Origin: an uncultured Granulosicoccus sp.
GTDB lineage: Bacteria; Pseudomonadota; Gammaproteobacteria; Granulosicoccales; Granulosicoccaceae
DNA length: 7,204 nt
Assembly: GCA_938016235.1 (NCBI GenBank)
Contig: CALLPU010000268.1
Span: 1 to 7,204, forward strand
Direction: 5' to 3'
Under the pieces are notes generated by a model. It made no database searches. It was given only the letters and a program-made list of their open reading frames with translations, and had not been told where the DNA came from. Numbering within the stretch: the stretch's first letter is position 1; each line of letters starts with the position of its first letter. The position numbers and the translations under genes are program-made. This document shows positions 1-6,097 of this stretch, one piece after another.

Positions 1-794
1 GCGAAGGTTACTTGCTCGGACTGCTGATGGGAGACGGCACTATCAAGAGTGACAAGACCCTCTTGTCCGTCTGGGGACAAGAAGCCGAGGTCAACGGGAA
101 CAGCCAGCACATGACAGCCGGAGTGGCAGCTGTCATGGATAAAGCAGAAACCGCCGCCCGAAGCCTGCATCACCGCAGCGATTTTTCCGGCTGGGTAAAA
201 GTTGCCGGCCGCAGTGAATATTGTCTGGCTACCGGCGCGCTCGGCCAACTTGCCAGACAAGTCAATATGGCTCCCGGCCACAAGCAGATAACGCCAGAGC
301 TGGAGAAGGCGTCATCCTCAGCGTATGCAGGCTTCCTGCGTGGCTTTTTTGATGCCGACGGTTCGGTACAAGGCACTCAGAAAAAAGGCGTGAGCGTACG
401 ATTGGAGCAGTCTGACCTTACAAGACTGGAAGCTGTTCAGCGCATGCTGCTTAGACTCGGAATTGCTTCCGCCATATACCGTGACAGACGAGCGGCCGAC
501 ACAAGCCAGTTGCCCGATGGAAAAGGTGGTTATGCCACTTACCAGACCAAGGCTCAACACGAGCTTGTGGTGTCCGGTGAAAACCTGCTGCGTTTTTCGG
601 AGCGGGTCGGATTTGCAGATACGGACAAACAGTCTCGGTTGGAATCCTCGTTAGCGAACTACCAGCGCGGCTTGAATCGCGAAAGATTCGTCGCACGTGT
701 AGCCTCCGTGTCGCCTGCTGGCATCCGTGACGTCTATGACGTACAGATACCAGGAATCAACACATTTGATGCGAATGGTCTGCACGCCCATAAC
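1..794 (+). mobile_element. Intein with LAGLIDADG (DOD) homing endonuclease, C-terminal part
   Basis: This in-frame segment is spliced out of NrdJa after translation, and its endonuclease domain would drive homing into empty alleles. The window opens on the first dodecapeptide motif (YLLGLLMGDG, nt 9-38); the second is AGFLRGFFDADG (nt 327-362). The last acidic residue of each motif, expected to bind metal, is present, so cleavage activity is plausible. The C-terminal splicing blocks are VYDVQIPGINTFDANG followed by LHAHN, with the terminal Asn (792-794) and the penultimate His intact, then Cys+1 of the extein (795-797). The N-terminal splicing blocks and the N-extein junction lie outside the window. 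One departure is Asn instead of the commonly seen block F His (GINTF). Splicing competence is inferred from the retained His-Asn/Cys end; the open frame shows no decay. Confidence 0.95.
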
Positions 795-1976
795 TGCGGC
801 GAACAACCGCTTCCACCTTATGGCGCCTGCCTGCTCGGCTCCATCAACCTGACACGCTTCGTTCTGGAGCCATTCACAGACAATGCGCGTTTCGACTGGG
901 AGCGCTTCACCCGTACGGTCGAGATTTTCACGCGCATGCTCGACAACGTCGTGGAGATCAATGGCTTGCCGCTGGAACAGCAGCAGCGGGAAATTCGCCG
1001 CAAGCGACGTCATGGCATGGGTTATCTGGGTCTGGGCTCCGCCATGACACTCCTGGGCATGAAGTATGGCAGTGAGGAATCACTGGCATTCACTGACGAG
1101 GTCACTCGTGAGCTGGCCATGGCAGGTTGGCGCACAGGCCTGGCGCTGGCAAAGGAAAAAGGACCCGCACCGATCATGGATGAGACCTTTGCGGTGACCG
1201 GTGAAATGCTCCGCAAGCGCCCCGAAATGAAAGAGGACGGCTACTCGGTAGGCGACATGATTCCCGGGCGTTTGCTGCATGCACGCTACAGCCGTTACAT
1301 GCAACGCATTGCCGAAGTGGATGCGGAGCTGGTAGAGGAGCTCGCCGCTCACGGCTCAAGATTCACCCATCACAGCTCCATTGCCCCGACAGGTACCATT
1401 TCCCTGTCACTGGCCAACAACGCCAGTAACGGTATCGAACCCAGCTTTGCCCACCATTACGCTCGCAATGTGATTCGCGAGGGTCGCAAATCCAAGGAGA
1501 AAGTGGATGTCTTTTCCTTTGAGTTGCTCGCGTACCAGGCGCTGGTCAATAAAAAAGCCATGCCCTACAGCGACGATCCAGAGGCTCAGCTGCCCGACTA
1601 CTTCATGTCAGCCGATGACATCACGCCCAAGGATCATGTCTCCGTGCAGGCGGCGTCTCAGCGATGGATAGACTCATCCATCTCGAAAACGGCCAACGTA
1701 CCCACCGAGTATCCATTTGAAGACTTCAAGGATATCTACATGTACGCCTACGACCAGGGTTTGAAGGGTTGCACCACATTCCGCTTCAATCCCGAGAATT
1801 TTCAAGGCGTGCTGGTCAAGGAAACAGATCTTGAAAACACGGAATATCAATTCACTCTCGATGACGGGTCTGTGGTAAGCGCCAAGGGCAACGAACAGAT
1901 CGAATACGATGGCGAGATGCACACCGCTGCCAACTTGTACGATGCCTTGAAAGAAGGCTACTACGGCAAATTCTAG
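1..1976 (+). CDS. nrdJa: Class II (adenosylcobalamin-dependent) ribonucleotide reductase, catalytic subunit NrdJa, intein-containing, 5' partial
   Basis: Reduces ribonucleotides to deoxyribonucleotides using a thiyl radical generated with adenosylcobalamin, in the cytoplasm. The reading frame is open from base 3 at the left edge, so the gene starts outside the window; the TTG at 12 is an internal Leu codon of an intein motif. After intein removal, the 393-residue C-terminal extein (795-1973) begins CGEQPLPPYGACLLGSINL, a hallmark of class II enzymes. Its first Cys is the expected thiyl-radical residue, the Glu two residues on is the expected catalytic Glu, and the Cys eleven residues on is the expected redox partner. 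Further family signatures are the phosphate-binding SIAPTGTIS (nt 1374-1400), SISKTANVP and GLKGCTTFR. The chain ends with EGYYGKF at a TAG stop and lacks the C-terminal part of single-chain NrdJ, which lies in the next gene. Class and split form are certain; N-terminal content is unseen. Confidence 0.96.
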   Translation, partial: EGYLLGLLMGDGTIKSDKTLLSVWGQEAEVNGNSQHMTAGVAAVMDKAETAARSLHHRSDFSGWVKVAGRSEYCLATGALGQLARQVNMAPGHKQITPELEKASSSAYAGFLRGFFDADGSVQGTQKKGVSVRLEQSDLTRLEAVQRMLLRLGIASAIYRDRRAADTSQLPDGKGGYATYQTKAQHELVVSGENLLRFSERVGFADTDKQSRLESSLANYQRGLNRERFVARVASVSPAGIRDVYDVQIPGINTFDANGLHAHNCGEQPLPPYGACLLGSINLTRFVLEPFTDNARFDWERFTRTVEIFTRMLDNVVEINGLPLEQQQREIRRKRRHGMGYLGLGSAMTLLGMKYGSEESLAFTDEVTRELAMAGWRTGLALAKEKGPAPIMDETFAVTGEMLRKRPEMKEDGYSVGDMIPGRLLHARYSRYMQRIAEVDAELVEELAAHGSRFTHHSSIAPTGTISLSLANNASNGIEPSFAHHYARNVIREGRKSKEKVDVFSFELLAYQALVNKKAMPYSDDPEAQLPDYFMSADDITPKDHVSVQAASQRWIDSSISKTANVPTEYPFEDFKDIYMYAYDQGLKGCTTFRFNPENFQGVLVKETDLENTEYQFTLDDGSVVSAKGNEQIEYDGEMHTAANLYDALKEGYYGKF

Positions 1977-1978
1977 AC

Positions 1979-1984
1979 AAGGGA
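1979..1984 (+). promoter_or_regulatory. Ribosome binding site of nrdJb
   Basis: AAGGGA lies nine bases before the ATG at 1994 and entirely within the 17-base gap after the nrdJa stop. It shows that nrdJb is translated from its own start and not by frameshifting from nrdJa. Confidence 0.6.
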
Positions 1985-1993
1985 TATTCGGTC

Positions 1994-2764
1994 ATGAAAA
2001 TCAGCAAGAAGATAGTCGGTTACGCAGTGGCCAAGCCCGCTGACGCCAACGCACCTGAGAGCACAGGGAACTCGCAAGAGAATTCAGCGTCAACACCTGC
2101 ATCAAAGACAACCGGCCCGTTGGCCGATGTCATACAGATGCACGAGACTCTGGAACGTCCGCACAAGCTCATAGGCTCTACATACAAGCTCAAGACGCCT
2201 GAGCATGTGTCTGCGCATGCGATGTACATCACAATCAACGACATTGTGCTCAATGAAGGAACCGAGCACGAGATGCGCCGCCCGTTCGAGGTTTTCATCA
2301 ACTCCAAGAACCTCGAGCACTACCAGTGGATTGTTGCACTGACACTGATCATGTCAGCAGTCTTCCGAAAAGGTGGCGATATCACGTTTCTGGTGGATGA
2401 GCTGCGATCTGTCTTTGATCCGCGTGGCGGGTACTGGAACAAGGGCAAGTACATGCCTTCCATCATCGCGGAGATTGGCGAAGTCATCGAACGGCACCTG
2501 GTCGACATTGGCATGCTAAAGAGCAGCGAGCCCGATGCCGCTCAAAGCAAACTGATCGAAGAAAAGAAGGCGGAGTTGCAGCGGGAGCACGAAGCCAGCC
2601 AGCAAGCTTCCGGCAACAGTAATGATGGAAATTCTCCGGCAGACCAGGGCGATGAACCCTGGATGGCCAATGCCTCACATTGTGCCAAGTGCAATAACAA
2701 GGCGGTTGTGCTGCGGGACGGTTGCCAGACATGCATGAATTGCGGCGACTCGAAGTGCGGATGA
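1994..2764 (+). CDS. nrdJb: Class II ribonucleotide reductase, C-terminal subunit NrdJb
   Basis: This encodes the C-terminal part of class II ribonucleotide reductase as a separate 256-residue protein. Residues 49-175 match the segment that follows the barrel in single-chain NrdJ: a GSTYKLKTP strand (61-69), RPFEVFINSKN (96-106), and GGYWNKGKYMPS leading into a helix (145-169). Residues 176-226 form a hydrophilic, Gln/Glu/Asn-rich linker. The tail (230-255) has six cysteines in the pattern CxxC-x10-CxxCxxC-x4-C, as in other class II enzymes, where it serves as a zinc-binding and redox-relay element that re-reduces the active site. Residues 1-48 are poorly conserved in appearance and rich in Ala, Ser and Thr. 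The gene starts 17 bases after nrdJa in a different frame, as in the nrdJa-nrdJb pair of Pseudomonas aeruginosa, where both products are needed for the enzyme. Co-transcription is inferred from the spacing. Confidence 0.93.
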   Translation: MKISKKIVGYAVAKPADANAPESTGNSQENSASTPASKTTGPLADVIQMHETLERPHKLIGSTYKLKTPEHVSAHAMYITINDIVLNEGTEHEMRRPFEVFINSKNLEHYQWIVALTLIMSAVFRKGGDITFLVDELRSVFDPRGGYWNKGKYMPSIIAEIGEVIERHLVDIGMLKSSEPDAAQSKLIEEKKAELQREHEASQQASGNSNDGNSPADQGDEPWMANASHCAKCNNKAVVLRDGCQTCMNCGDSKCG

Positions 2765-2790
2765 ACCGTAGCTGAGTTACACTTGCCCGC

Positions 2791-2820
2791 GCTGGTGCGG
2801 CCCTCCAGGGCCTCACCGGC
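2791..2820 (+). terminator. Strong hairpin after nrdJb, probable terminator
   Basis: A near-perfect inverted repeat starts 26 bases after the nrdJb stop: GCTGGTG pairs with CACCGGC (one G-U pair), then a single C/T mismatch, then GGCCC pairs with GGGCC around a TCCA loop. Downstream bases are only moderately T-rich (CTTGTTT, then five Ts at 2839-2843), so it may be a leaky terminator or an mRNA-stabilising hairpin. Confidence 0.55.
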
Positions 2821-2862
2821 ACCCTTGTTTCTAACCTGTTTTTCACAAAGCACACGCTGAAC

Positions 2863-3102
2863 ATGCCCACCATGAAATGCAGAAGTTGCCAGTCACCGAT
2901 GGTTGTTGACCGGTGCGAATCCAGCGAGCAGGTGACCACCTGCTGGCACCAGTGCCCTCTATGCAAGCAGGTTCGACTCACCAGCGAACGGGATTCGTCT
3001 CGACCCGAACACGCGGGAGACGTTGCCTTTCACGCTGATGACGACATTGGCTATTCCACTGAGCTGGAAACTCAGGCAGGCGCGGGCTACGCGTTTTCAT
3101 GA
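2863..3102 (+). CDS. Small CxxC/CxxC protein, probable zinc ribbon, unknown function
   Basis: I do not recognise this 79-residue protein. Residues 6-9 (CRSC) and 31-34 (CPLC) are two CxxC knuckles about 22 residues apart, consistent with a small zinc ribbon; Cys18 and Cys27 lie between them. The second half (41-79) is acidic and hydrophilic without obvious motifs. It has no signal peptide or membrane segment, so it is probably cytoplasmic. Two Met codons (2863 and 2872) are candidate starts and neither has a clear ribosome binding site; the first is chosen only as the longer. Its stop overlaps the next start by ATGA, which supports both genes being translated and coupled. The terminator-like hairpin upstream suggests it is transcribed separately from nrdJb or by read-through. 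A role in nucleic-acid or metal binding would be a guess. Confidence 0.65.
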   Translation: MPTMKCRSCQSPMVVDRCESSEQVTTCWHQCPLCKQVRLTSERDSSRPEHAGDVAFHADDDIGYSTELETQAGAGYAFS

Positions 3103-3389
3103 GTGAACTGCAACTTTCTACCAAACTGGTAGGCGACATTCAGGCCCTGTTACAGGAACACGACCCGGCTTCAGCCGATCCCGGCGTTACATCCCAATAC
3201 CTGTGTGCCATCGTCGGGTTTCTACTGGGTCAGCAAGACATGCCAGTCGATCAAAAAGCCGAAGTGCTCGATCAGCTTGCTGCATTCATGAAACACGTTG
3301 CGGATGATGTGGAAGGGCAGAAACAACAAACAGCACCTGCTGCTCCCCCTCAACAAGAAGCCTTCGGAATCTGGAAACCCAAAACATGA
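3099..3389 (+). CDS. Conserved-looking 96-residue hypothetical protein
   Basis: Not recognised. The protein is soluble and largely helical in appearance. Residues 1-70 contain amphipathic segments (around QLSTKLVGDIQALLQE and QKAEVLDQLAAFMKHVADD) with a more hydrophobic stretch YLCAIVGFLLGQ (34-45) that is too short and interrupted for a confident membrane span. Residues 73-88 are a Gln/Ala/Pro-rich linker, and the chain ends in a compact aromatic tail, AFGIWKPKT. A structured helical domain plus linker and short terminal peptide would suit an adaptor or partner protein, but that is inference. The gene is bracketed by two ATGA overlaps, with the CxxC protein before it and ppiC after it, which argues for a translationally coupled trio and makes it very likely a real gene. 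Confidence 0.72.
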   Translation: MSELQLSTKLVGDIQALLQEHDPASADPGVTSQYLCAIVGFLLGQQDMPVDQKAEVLDQLAAFMKHVADDVEGQKQQTAPAAPPQQEAFGIWKPKT

Positions 3390-3664
3390 GTCAAGCAACC
3401 GCCCGCCACATCCTCGTCGATAGCGAAGAGAAGTGCCAGACACTGATCGATGAAATCAAAGGCGGCGCAGATTTCGCTGCCGTCGCGAAAGAACATTCCA
3501 GCTGCCCTTCCAGCCGAGATGGCGGAAATCTCGGCACGTTTGGCAAAGGTCAGATGGTTGCCGAATTTGAGACAGCTTGCTTTGACGGCGAAGTGGGCGA
3601 TGTTCAGGGCCCCATCAAAACTCAATTCGGTTATCACGTGGTGGAAGTTACGGCACGCACCTGA
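3386..3664 (+). CDS. ppiC: PpiC-type parvulin peptidyl-prolyl cis-trans isomerase
   Basis: Catalyses cis-trans isomerisation of peptide bonds before proline. The 92-residue product is a stand-alone parvulin domain without signal peptide, close to the 93 residues of cytoplasmic E. coli PpiC, so a cytoplasmic location is expected. Parvulin signatures run in order: ARHILV (6-11, with His8 of the active site), the ADFAAVAKEHSSCPS helix and turn (28-42, with Cys40), GGNLGTFGKGQMVAEFE (46-62, with the hydrophobic pocket residues Met57 and Phe61), and TQFGYHVVEV (79-88, with His84). The start ATG overlaps the preceding stop by four bases (ATGA), so translation is probably coupled to the 96-residue gene. 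A hairpin 28 bases after the stop likely ends the operon. The substrate is unknown; the upstream partners could be clients or co-regulated only. Confidence 0.93.
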   Translation: MSQATARHILVDSEEKCQTLIDEIKGGADFAAVAKEHSSCPSSRDGGNLGTFGKGQMVAEFETACFDGEVGDVQGPIKTQFGYHVVEVTART

Positions 3665-3692
3665 GCCTGCAACTTCGCACCCAGGATACACC

Positions 3693-3716
3693 CGCTGGAG
3701 TTCATGGACTCCAGCG
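3693..3716 (+). terminator. Hairpin after ppiC, probable terminator
   Basis: CGCTGGAGT and ACTCCAGCG form a perfect 9-bp stem around a TCATGG loop, 28 bases after the ppiC stop. The following ATTCTCAC is not a proper U-tract, so factor-independent termination would be weak. Its position at the end of the three-gene operon supports a 3'-end role. A second, weaker stem-loop (CTTGAGC with GCTCGGG, two G-U pairs) follows at about 3739-3760. Confidence 0.5.
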
Positions 3717-3950
3717 ATTCTCACCGCTGTTGCATACCCTTGAGCCTCCTTACGCTCGGGTGACTTACGCCATACCTGCAATTGCGCAGATGCCTACTGC
3801 AGAGAAGCAGACAATACATCCCCTTAGAGAGTGAAAAACGGCACGTTACGACGCGTAAAACCTGTTAACAATGCGACAGTTACGTACGCGCATCGGGTGT
3901 TTAAGTGGCTAACTGTAAAAAACACGCTACATCCCAATAAAGTCGATTAG

Positions 3951-3978
3951 TTGGCATAACTTTCTGCTACTTTACGTT
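3951..3978 (+). promoter_or_regulatory. Tentative sigma-70-like promoter for the GGDEF-EAL gene
   Basis: TTGGCA (3951-3956) resembles a -35 box. TACGTT (3973-3978), 16 bases on, is only a poor -10 match (three of six). The placement in the AT-rich zone about 145 bases before the start codon is reasonable and would create a leader of over 100 bases. This is the best pair I could find, not a confident promoter. Confidence 0.2.
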
Positions 3979-4121
3979 AGGTAGTTTGGATTTTTAAGGC
4001 CAGGACGGCGGAATTCGACCGGAGGCTGGCGCACAGGCGATACATCGCTGAGGTAGGTTGCCAGATATTCGGATAGGCGATGTTTGCCACAAGAGCACGC
4101 GATCAAGGCCCACTTTAACGG

Positions 4122-5984
4122 ATGGTTTTACAACTCGACTGCACTGAATTCTGTTCTCAGCGGCCAAACGTTGACAGCCAACCTATCACCAGCGAAATAG
4201 CTGGCGTAATTGACGCTGTGCAAAGCGTCGCTGCGGACACGTCATCGTCTTTTTCAGAACTTTGGCGAGACTCACCCGGCATGACGTCGGCCACTGTCCT
4301 GGCCGCCCTGGTCATGCTCTATGCCGGCAGACGCTGGCTGACCCGACAGAGCACCCCGCAATCAACCGTTCAGGAAACATTGGAGACGCTACCGGATGCG
4401 GTTGCCCTGTTCAACCCTCAGGGACAACTCACGGCGCTCAATGAAAAACTGGCGCGCCTGATGCCCCTGCGACTGGAGCCAGCCGTATTTCCAGACACCA
4501 GCACCAGTGATCTGTACGCTCAGATTTCCCCGGATAATATCGCTATTGAACGAGCTCGCAACCGGGCCCGCGACATGGCCGGTGACGCCGACTCCACCAT
4601 CAGCTTCGAGGTTCCGAGCTACGGCCGGCGCTCGCTGCTCGTCAAAGAGCGAGCTACGAAGAACGGCGGCACCAGTGTGTCCATCTACGGGACAGCACAG
4701 GCATCAAGCCATCGCATGAGCGATTCCTTGACTGCTTTGGCCAACCGAACCCGCCTCGTTCATGAACTCGCGCAGCGTTGCAGTAGAACGAAAAACGAAT
4801 TGTCGCTGATCATCGTGGATTTACGCAGCTTTCGGCAGATCAACGACACCTATGGCCGCGAGGCTGGTGACGAACTGTTAAAGCAAACCGCTATCTGCCT
4901 GCAGCATGCCATGCCACACGATGCCTTGATTGCACGCACAGCCGGCGACGAATTCGCCGTGCTGCTCGAATCGGATCTGGGCAGGCCGGTCATAGAATCG
5001 ATGGTCAAGGATTTATTGAAGACACTCAGGCGTGGCCTGAACGTCAATGAGCTGAACGTGCCCGTTCGGGCAAGCGTGGGGATCGCCTACGCACCTGAAC
5101 ACGGCAATACCGTATCCAACCTGCTCAAATCAGCTGACAGTGCGTGCGCACAGGCCAAACACGTCAGAGACAACGTTCTCGTGGTGTTCAATTCAGTGCA
5201 ACAGAAACAGGCCAAACGCCGTCATCAGCTGGAAATAGGCTTGCAAAAGGCGATTGAGAAAAAAGAGCTGTCATTGCAGTATCAACCCCAGATCGATATC
5301 AAGAGCAAGATGACCTGTGGCATGGAAGCGCTGATTCGCTGGCACAACGGTGAACTGGGCCGGGTCTCGCCCGCCGACTTCATTCCCATCGCCGAAGAAA
5401 CGGGCATCATCAACCAGCTGGGTGCCTGGGTACTGAACCAGGCCGTCGAAGATTACCAGCGCCTTGCGCGCTATGGAATGTCGCCGGCAATGCTCTCGGT
5501 GAACCTGTCACGCAAACAGTTTGAAGGAGGACAGATCGTAGCCGATGTAGACAAACTGCTGTCCCGGACCGGTTTTGATCCGAGTAAACTGTGCCTGGAA
5601 ATCACAGAAACCGCCCTGGCAACCGATTCCAACCGCCTGCGTAACCAACTGCTGGAACTGACGTCACTGGGAGTACGGTTGGCGATAGACGACTTCGGCG
5701 TTGGCTACTCGTCGCTGCTTGAACTGCGCGACTACCCTATCCAGGAAGTTAAAATAGACCGCGCCTTCGTCACCGACATAGCCAAAGACGCACACAGCCA
5801 GGATATCGTCGCCGCTATTGTCGATATTTCACGCAGTATCGGTGCGGAAGTGGTGGCAGAAGGCATAGAAAATCAGCTGCAGTTCGACAAGGTGGCCAAG
5901 CTGGGCTGTGACCGGGCTCAAGGCTATTTCCTGTGTGAACCCATGGCGGCAACCACCTTCCCCGATGTGGTGCTTGGCGCCTGA
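4122..5984 (+). CDS. Membrane-anchored GGDEF-EAL protein, probable c-di-GMP phosphodiesterase
   Basis: This 620-residue protein acts in cyclic di-GMP turnover. Residues 1-53 are hydrophilic, about 55-70 form one short membrane segment (SATVLAALVMLYAG, then RRW), and 85-190 resemble a PAS-like sensor (TLPDAVALFNPQGQL). The GGDEF domain starts at DSLTALANR (201-209) and keeps the DLRSFRQINDTYG core, but its signature is AGDEF (274-278) and the RxxD inhibitory site is missing (MPHD). The EAL domain (about 368-615) has MEALIRW (401-407), NLS (461-463), EITE (493-496), DDFG (523-526), K544, the Glu of AEGIEN and Gln600, which are the expected metal- and substrate-binding residues, so phosphodiesterase activity is likely. 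An in-frame TAA at 4116 makes 4122 the most upstream ATG; it has no clear ribosome binding site, and ATG 4281, just before the membrane segment, is an alternative start. The stop codon lies in the first unit of a tandem repeat. Confidence 0.93.
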   Translation: MVLQLDCTEFCSQRPNVDSQPITSEIAGVIDAVQSVAADTSSSFSELWRDSPGMTSATVLAALVMLYAGRRWLTRQSTPQSTVQETLETLPDAVALFNPQGQLTALNEKLARLMPLRLEPAVFPDTSTSDLYAQISPDNIAIERARNRARDMAGDADSTISFEVPSYGRRSLLVKERATKNGGTSVSIYGTAQASSHRMSDSLTALANRTRLVHELAQRCSRTKNELSLIIVDLRSFRQINDTYGREAGDELLKQTAICLQHAMPHDALIARTAGDEFAVLLESDLGRPVIESMVKDLLKTLRRGLNVNELNVPVRASVGIAYAPEHGNTVSNLLKSADSACAQAKHVRDNVLVVFNSVQQKQAKRRHQLEIGLQKAIEKKELSLQYQPQIDIKSKMTCGMEALIRWHNGELGRVSPADFIPIAEETGIINQLGAWVLNQAVEDYQRLARYGMSPAMLSVNLSRKQFEGGQIVADVDKLLSRTGFDPSKLCLEITETALATDSNRLRNQLLELTSLGVRLAIDDFGVGYSSLLELRDYPIQEVKIDRAFVTDIAKDAHSQDIVAAIVDISRSIGAEVVAEGIENQLQFDKVAKLGCDRAQGYFLCEPMAATTFPDVVLGA

Positions 5985-6060
5985 TCTGTGATCTGTGATC
6001 TGTGATCTGTGATCTGTGATCTGTGATCTGTGATCTGTGATCTGTGATCTGTGATCTGTG
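5982..6060. repeat. Tandem array of the heptamer TGATCTG, 11 perfect copies
   Basis: Eleven uninterrupted, identical copies of TGATCTG run from 5982 to 6058, followed by two bases of a twelfth. The first three bases of copy one are the TGA stop of the GGDEF-EAL gene. Every unit contains one GATC, giving 11 Dam-type sites at 7-base spacing. The array fills most of the 113-base space between the two convergent genes. Copies are perfect, suggesting recent slippage expansion. On the plus strand the 7-base unit puts a TGA in every frame each 21 bases. Confidence 0.98.
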
Positions 6061-6097
6061 GCTAATGCTACGGATTTCTACAGTGTGCGTGTAGCGC

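Larger units (their letters stand above)
3665..4121. other. Intergenic region of 457 bases between ppiC and the GGDEF-EAL gene
   Basis: No credible gene is seen on either strand. The first 100 bases hold the hairpins that end the ppiC operon. From about 3830 to 3995 the sequence becomes richer in A and T and contains a perfect 8-bp palindrome (TGTTAACA, 3863-3870), TTACG-acg-CGTAA (3846-3858) and a wider inverted pair, ACAGTTA (3876-3882) with TAACTGT (3910-3916). These could be operator sites but match no regulator I can name. From about 3998 to 4081 it turns GC-rich, with short complementary segments that could fold as an RNA leader. Confidence 0.6.

Noticed and set aside
12..14. TTG at 12 as a gene start
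   Set aside because: The frame is open to base 3 and the codons before it (Glu-Gly-Tyr) complete the first LAGLIDADG motif, so this is an internal Leu of a gene that begins upstream.
2484..2981. Long minus-strand open frame of 165 residues across the nrdJb end
   Set aside because: It lies antisense to nrdJb, which has clear family conservation, crosses the hairpin and shows no recognisable domain.
3951..3967. Sigma-54 promoter (TTGGCA...TTTCTGC)
   Set aside because: The GG and GC elements are one base too far apart and the -12 element is poor.
4021..4081. Cyclic di-GMP-I (GEMM) riboswitch
   Set aside because: CGCACAGG and GTAGGTTGCC resemble end blocks of the motif and the downstream gene fits, but the conserved GCAAA-containing core and the second helix are absent and the spacing is far too short.
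5982..6060. CRISPR array
   Set aside because: The units are directly abutting 7-mers without spacers; this is a microsatellite-like array.
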